A DNA stretch of 9,262 nucleotides from Chitinivibrio sp051745065 (GTDB taxonomy: Bacteria; Fibrobacterota; Chitinivibrionia; Chitinivibrionales; Chitinivibrionaceae), in NCBI GenBank assembly GCA_051745065.1, contig JBNJDQ010000097.1:1-9262 (forward strand), read 5' to 3'. Both the position numbers and the translations under genes were made by a program. This document shows positions 6,893 to 9,262 of the stretch, in pieces. Under the pieces are notes generated by a model. It was not told where the DNA came from. It did not search any database and saw only the letters and a program-made list of their open reading frames with translations. The first letter of the stretch is position 1. Each line of letters begins with the position of its first letter.

Positions 6893-7444
6893 ATGGCCGG
6901 CGGCTCGGTAAACAAGGTAATACTCATTGGTAATCTCGGTGCGGATCCGGAGCTGCGACGAACTCCCGGCGGTGCAGCCGTTACAAATTTCTCCATTGCC
7001 ACCACCCGGCGTTTCAAAGACCGTGAGGGGCAGTTTCGTGAAAATACAGAGTGGCATAATATTGTTGCCTGGAACAGATCGGCGGAAGTAATGTGCCAGT
7101 ATCTGCGTAAGGGGAGTAAGGTTTACATTGAGGGCGCTCTGCAGACCCGTTCCTGGGAATCCGATGGCGTGCGCAAATACCGCACGGAAATTAACGTGCG
7201 CGAATTCAACTTTCTTGACAGCAAACCCGCTGGCGGCGGTGGAAACTACGGCGGTCAGCAGCAGAATCAGGGCTATGCTCCCCAGCAGGGGCAGGGAAAT
7301 TACGGCGGCGGTCAGCCTGCTGCGCCTCAGAGCAGCTATGACCAGGGGCCGGATTACGGCGGTCAGTCCTACGGCGGTTCTTCGGCGGACAGTATGCCCT
7401 CACAGCCCTCGGATATGCCCGTTGACGACGATCTTCCCTTCTGA
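6893..7444 (+). CDS. ssb: Single-stranded DNA-binding protein
   Basis: SSB coats single-stranded DNA in replication, recombination and repair, and recruits partners through its C-terminal tip. The 183 residues hold an N-terminal OB fold (about 5-112) with N-K-V-I-L-I-G-N-L-G (7-16), D-P-E-L-R (18-22), E-W-H-N-I-V-A-W (53-60), Y-L-R-K-G-S-K-V-Y-I-E-G (70-81) and Trp88. A flexible tail rich in Gly, Gln and Tyr (about 113-170, with repeated N-Y-G-G and Y-G-G units) follows. The chain ends in the canonical acidic tip D-D-D-L-P-F (178-183). AGGAGGT just upstream fixes the ATG. This is a typical tetrameric bacterial SSB. A GNAT gene starts 12 bp after it and probably shares its transcript. Confidence 0.97.
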   Translation: MAGGSVNKVILIGNLGADPELRRTPGGAAVTNFSIATTRRFKDREGQFRENTEWHNIVAWNRSAEVMCQYLRKGSKVYIEGALQTRSWESDGVRKYRTEINVREFNFLDSKPAGGGGNYGGQQQNQGYAPQQGQGNYGGGQPAAPQSSYDQGPDYGGQSYGGSSADSMPSQPSDMPVDDDLPF

Positions 7445-7456
7445 TATTCTGAACTG

Positions 7457-7879
7457 ATGGACATACAGATTTCTGCAGGGGAGTTTGGCAGAGTTGCTGA
7501 TTTTCAGGAGAGTATTCCGGAGTTCAGGGGCTCCTGCGACTCCCGGCAGGACATCATCTACCGCGGGACCCATCTTGACGGTCGCATTTTTTCCGTTCAT
7601 GATGAGAAGGATCACATTGCGGCACTGCTTTTTGCCTATCGTGAAAAACAGCGCGTCTGGTACAATCATATCACTGCTGTCCACCCGGATTTTCGCGGCC
7701 GTGGGGCAGCTTCAGCTCTGATAAGGCGCCTGGAAACCTTTGCCGCAGAGGACGGGGCAGAGCGCATCACCGTAAAATCCATGAACCGCTTTCCCCGTAT
7801 GCTGCGCCTGCTGATCAAAGAGGGCTATGCCATTGTGGGTATGGAGCAGACAAAGATTCTCTTTTCCAAAAAACTGTGA
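7457..7879 (+). CDS. GNAT family N-acetyltransferase
   Basis: The 140-residue product has the GNAT acetyl-CoA-binding motif A: a beta strand H-I-T-A-V-H-P (71-77), then F-R-G-R-G-A-A-S-A-L-I-R-R-L (79-92), which fits the R/Q-x-x-G-x-G/A pyrophosphate loop. Downstream are a strand I-T-V-K-S (104-108), Asn110 and L-L-I-K-E-G-Y (118-124), the usual motif B position. The acceptor substrate is unknown: such enzymes acetylate protein N-termini, lysines, antibiotics or metabolites. The length is within the family range. The ATG lies 12 bp after the ssb stop with no evident Shine-Dalgarno, so translation may depend on coupling to ssb. Downstream is a repeat-bearing strip with no clear terminator. Confidence 0.87.
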   Translation: MDIQISAGEFGRVADFQESIPEFRGSCDSRQDIIYRGTHLDGRIFSVHDEKDHIAALLFAYREKQRVWYNHITAVHPDFRGRGAASALIRRLETFAAEDGAERITVKSMNRFPRMLRLLIKEGYAIVGMEQTKILFSKKL

Positions 7880-7929
7880 TGGCGGCGTGCTCAGCAGTCA
7901 GGCGGTGAGTAAGACCTCTGAGTGTATTC

Positions 7930-7960
7930 GCGGTGCTCTCCACGCTCTACGGGAGTATGC
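7930..7960 (+). repeat. 31-bp hairpin direct repeat, copy 1
   Basis: This copy matches 7972-8002 at 29 of 31 positions, with a period of 42 bp. The arms TGCTCTC (7934-7940) and GGGAGTA (7951-7957) can pair around a 10-base loop, using two G-U pairs in plus-strand RNA. Its function is unknown. Confidence 0.8.
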
Positions 7961-7971
7961 CCAAGCCTTTA

Positions 7972-8002
7972 GCGGTGCTCTCCACGGTCTACGGGAGCAT
8001 GC
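7972..8002 (+). repeat. 31-bp hairpin direct repeat, copy 2
   Basis: This second copy of the 7930-7960 repeat differs at 7987 (G for C, in the loop) and 7998 (C for T, in the 3' arm). The arms TGCTCTC (7976-7982) and GGGAGCA (7993-7999) pair with one G-U. The arm difference swaps a G-U for a G-C pair, so folding is kept in plus-strand RNA. Confidence 0.8.
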
Positions 8003-8086
8003 ACGATGCAGCGGTGGCAGTGCTGGCGGTAACAGAGAGAGTAGGGCGGTCGGGTGAGACAAGTCGCTGCAGATGCAGCTGTTCAA

Positions 8087-8121
8087 TCCCATTTATTTGA
8101 CAGGGTAATCCCCCCTCATTT
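8087..8121 (-). repeat. 23-bp-period GTCAAAT motif pair, possible second transposon end
   Basis: On the minus strand GTCAAAT occurs twice exactly 23 bp apart, each followed by a G-rich run. The spacing equals that of the clearer repeats at 8192-8237, and paired terminal repeats are typical of IS21-family ends. It may be the end of another decayed IS21-like element, but similarity is limited. Confidence 0.35.
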
Positions 8122-8191
8122 GACCGACCGCTTACCAATAAATTCTCCTTGAACAGGGGTATACCGGCACGCTAAATCAGGGTGAGTAAAA

Positions 8192-8240
8192 ACCTCATTT
8201 TTAACTGTCGTTGAAGCTCATTTCTAACTGTCGCTGATCA
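8192..8240 (-). mobile_element. Remnant IS21-type transposon end with tandem 23-bp terminal repeats
   Basis: Two adjacent 23-bp units (8237-8215 and 8214-8192) match at 20 of 23 positions and share the core CGACAGTTA-AAATGAG. They are preceded by TGA, so the end reads TGATCAGCGACAGTTAG from 8240. Multiple short terminal repeats and a TG start are features of IS21-family elements as I know them. No istA or istB coding sequence remains. The first three bases create the stop codon of the orfA stub, so this end appears to have inserted into that gene. The family assignment is from pattern memory, not a search. Confidence 0.55.
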
Positions 8241-8315
8241 TTTATCTAAAAGGTGACGTCGAACTGCTGTTACTTTTTGTTCTTCGGAAAATCGTCTGCG
8301 TTTTTTCTGTGCCAT
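8238..8315 (-). pseudogene. 5' stub of IS3/IS911-type transposase orfA, truncated after 25 codons
   Basis: From ATG 8315 the frame reads M-A-Q-K-K-R-R-R-F-S-E-E-Q-K-V, then a basic helix ending R-R-H-L-L-D-K, and stops at TGA 8240-8238. This opening is typical of IS3-family OrfA proteins (KRRRFS-x-EQK followed by a helix-turn-helix), which normally run to about 90-100 residues. A strong AGAAGGAGG ribosome site lies at 8330-8322. The reading frame is lost exactly where the tandem 23-bp repeats begin, consistent with interruption by another element and loss of the rest. It is not expected to be functional. Confidence 0.6.
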
Positions 8316-8332
8316 GCCTGGCCTCCTTCTTT

Positions 8333-8357
8333 ATTGGTTAATATAATTCAAACCAAT
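8333..8357. repeat. AT-rich inverted repeat between the orfA stub and the right-hand gene
   Basis: The arms ATTGGTT (8333-8339) and AACCAAT (8351-8357) are perfect complements around an 11-base AT spacer. It lies 3' of the AT-rich gene and 5' of the orfA stub. No T-run follows the hairpin on the minus strand, so it is a weak terminator candidate. It could also be an operator or element end. Confidence 0.4.
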
Positions 8358-8376
8358 TAAGGGAGGGTTTTCATTA

Positions 8377-9262
8377 TTAGCTTTCCATCTGAGGCGGGAC
8401 ACTCTCATTCATTGGTTTGAATGTTAATTCCGAGTTTATCTTTATATCATCAAGTTCAGTTGTCATAAATTCTTTAGGGATATTATAATGGCGAGAAATA
8501 CTATTAAGAATTGAGTCTTTCGAACAGTTACTTGTGCCTGTATAAACATTGTCAAGGCTCCAAATATCGGATATCTCTGTAAAAACAGTGTTATCAGCTA
8601 AAAGCGAAATTAGCTCGTCTTCATCATTAAACTCTCCTGTAATTCTAACAAGCTTATTTGCTTCAAATATTTTGTGAATAATATTAGGATTTGTTTCTTC
8701 AAATTTCTGTTGGATAAACTGTTTTACTTTTTCATATTTAGATTTGTTTATTTCTCTATTTATAGTTTTATAAATATTGGGAGTGACTTTGGGTGTATCG
8801 CGAAGCTCGCCTCGGCGATTAAAGTAGATTTCAAAGACCATTCCTGCAAGTATCATTTTAGAAACATCTTCTGGAAAGGAATTAAAATGTCTGTCATTTA
8901 TAAATTCTAAAGCAGACCAAGAATTTCCAACAGCTGTTTGTAATATGTTCCTCCCAATGACGAATAAATCATCAATGGTGTAGTTTTGAAATTCCGTACT
9001 ATTTAAGTTCTGATTGATCCAAGTGATAGCAGATGACTGTGGTCCCCAGCTGTATGTTTTAAAGAGACTTATTACTTCTTCAATCTGATCATTACTTGCA
9101 ATATAAATATCGTCTCTTATTGCACCTTCTGATAATGGAAATTGCGTTACTGGTGTTTCAGCCTCAGATGTTTCGTCTTCAGATGTTTCGTCTTCAGATG
9201 TTTCGTCTTCAGATGTTTCGTCTTCAGATGTTTCGTCTTCAGATGTTTCGTCTTCAGATGTT
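8377..9262 (-). CDS. Partial AT-rich hypothetical protein with acidic T-S-E-D-E tandem repeats
   Basis: The minus-strand frame is open from the right edge to TAA 8379-8377, giving at least 295 codons; the start lies outside the window. It opens with an acidic pentapeptide array (T-S-E-D-E, about 9262-9161). A short linker follows (A-E-T-P-V-T-Q-F-P-L-S-E-G-A), then about 250 residues of non-repetitive sequence with alternating hydrophobic and polar stretches, including W-S-A-L-E-F-I-N-D-R, M-I-L-A-G-M-V-F-E-I-Y-F-N and K-V-K-Q-F-I-Q-Q-K-F. No membrane segment or catalytic motif stands out. The likely layout is an unseen N-terminal domain, an acidic linker and a C-terminal globular domain. The internal Met at 8856 is not a credible start because the frame continues upstream without a break. 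Composition is far more AT-rich than its neighbours, suggesting horizontal transfer. I do not recognise the family. Confidence 0.8.
   Translation of the reverse strand, partial: TSEDETSEDETSEDETSEDETSEDETSEDETSEAETPVTQFPLSEGAIRDDIYIASNDQIEEVISLFKTYSWGPQSSAITWINQNLNSTEFQNYTIDDLFVIGRNILQTAVGNSWSALEFINDRHFNSFPEDVSKMILAGMVFEIYFNRRGELRDTPKVTPNIYKTINREINKSKYEKVKQFIQQKFEETNPNIIHKIFEANKLVRITGEFNDEDELISLLADNTVFTEISDIWSLDNVYTGTSNCSKDSILNSISRHYNIPKEFMTTELDDIKINSELTFKPMNESVPPQMES
9161..9262 (-). repeat. 15-bp tandem repeat encoding T-S-E-D-E
   Basis: TCTTCAGATGTTTCG on the plus strand repeats in five perfect copies (9176-9250). A degenerate first copy with two mismatches is at 9161-9175, and a 12-base partial copy reaches the window edge. 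The unit is in frame with the minus-strand gene and encodes an acidic pentapeptide, so copy-number change would alter linker length without a frameshift. The array may continue beyond the window. Confidence 0.95.

Larger units (their letters stand above)
7880..8376. other. Gene-free strip with repeats and insertion-sequence debris
   Basis: No intact gene is visible in these 497 bases. In order they hold two hairpin-forming direct repeats (7930-8002), a short GC palindrome (GCTGCA, GA, TGCAGC at 8066-8079), and a 23-bp-period motif pair (about 8087-8121). Then come tandem 23-bp repeats that look like an IS21-type end (8192-8237), a stub of an IS3-type orfA (8238-8315), and an AT-rich inverted repeat (8333-8357). 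Base composition falls sharply across the strip, marking a border between native and probably acquired DNA. Confidence 0.7.

Noticed and set aside
7827..8057. Open frame across the 31-bp repeats containing a repeated G-A-L-H-x-L-R-E peptide
   Set aside because: The peptide repeat follows simply from a 42-bp period divisible by three. The frame begins inside the GNAT gene and has no ribosome site, so hairpin repeats explain it better.
8066..8079. GC palindrome GCTGCA-GA-TGCAGC as an intrinsic terminator
   Set aside because: The stem is only 6 bp with a 2-base loop, and no T-run follows on either strand.
8377..8856. A complete 159-codon gene starting at the Met at 8856
   Set aside because: The same frame continues open upstream to the window edge, through plausible protein sequence and the repeat array, so this Met is internal.
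9161..9262. CRISPR-like array
   Set aside because: The units are contiguous 15-mers with no spacers and are in frame with a protein; this is a coding tandem repeat.

Overview
The window is bacterial chromosome in two unlike parts. Positions 1 to about 7880 are GC-rich, densely packed housekeeping DNA with clear Shine-Dalgarno sites and coupled starts. From about 8340 to the right edge the DNA is strikingly AT-rich and holds one unrecognised gene. A gene-free strip (7880-8376) with repeats and transposon debris separates them. The organism cannot be named from the sequence. The genes fit a bacterium that makes its own pantothenate, runs an E. coli-type NADP isocitrate dehydrogenase and uses a Bacillus-type (rhodanese-less) ThiI for tRNA thiolation.

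Leftward block (minus strand, read from 6789 down to 1): panB, a HisN/inositol-monophosphatase-like phosphatase and icd form a first group. It closes with a textbook intrinsic terminator at 3933-3959. A second group follows: cysteine desulfurase, thiI, a Ste24-like M48 membrane protease, then two very small overlapping reading frames (201-79 and 79-1), the second cut by the window edge. The desulfurase and ThiI make a self-contained sulfur relay: cysteine to persulfide to 4-thiouridine in tRNA.

Rightward block (plus strand): ssb starts at 6893, divergent from panB across a 103-bp AT-rich promoter region, and is followed 12 bp later by a small GNAT acetyltransferase.

Strip 7880-8376: two 31-bp near-identical hairpin-forming direct repeats; tandem 23-bp motifs that look like an IS21-type transposon end; a second, similar motif pair; and a 25-codon stub of an IS3/IS911-type orfA, stopped exactly where the IS21-like end begins. 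I read this as a nested, decayed insertion-sequence scar at the border of a foreign segment.

Right edge (9262-8377, minus): an AT-rich frame open to the window edge, with an acidic pentapeptide tandem array (T-S-E-D-E) followed by about 250 residues of unrecognised sequence. This is the best candidate for something undescribed, but no function can be read from it. I saw no rRNA, tRNA, CRISPR array or complete mobile element.
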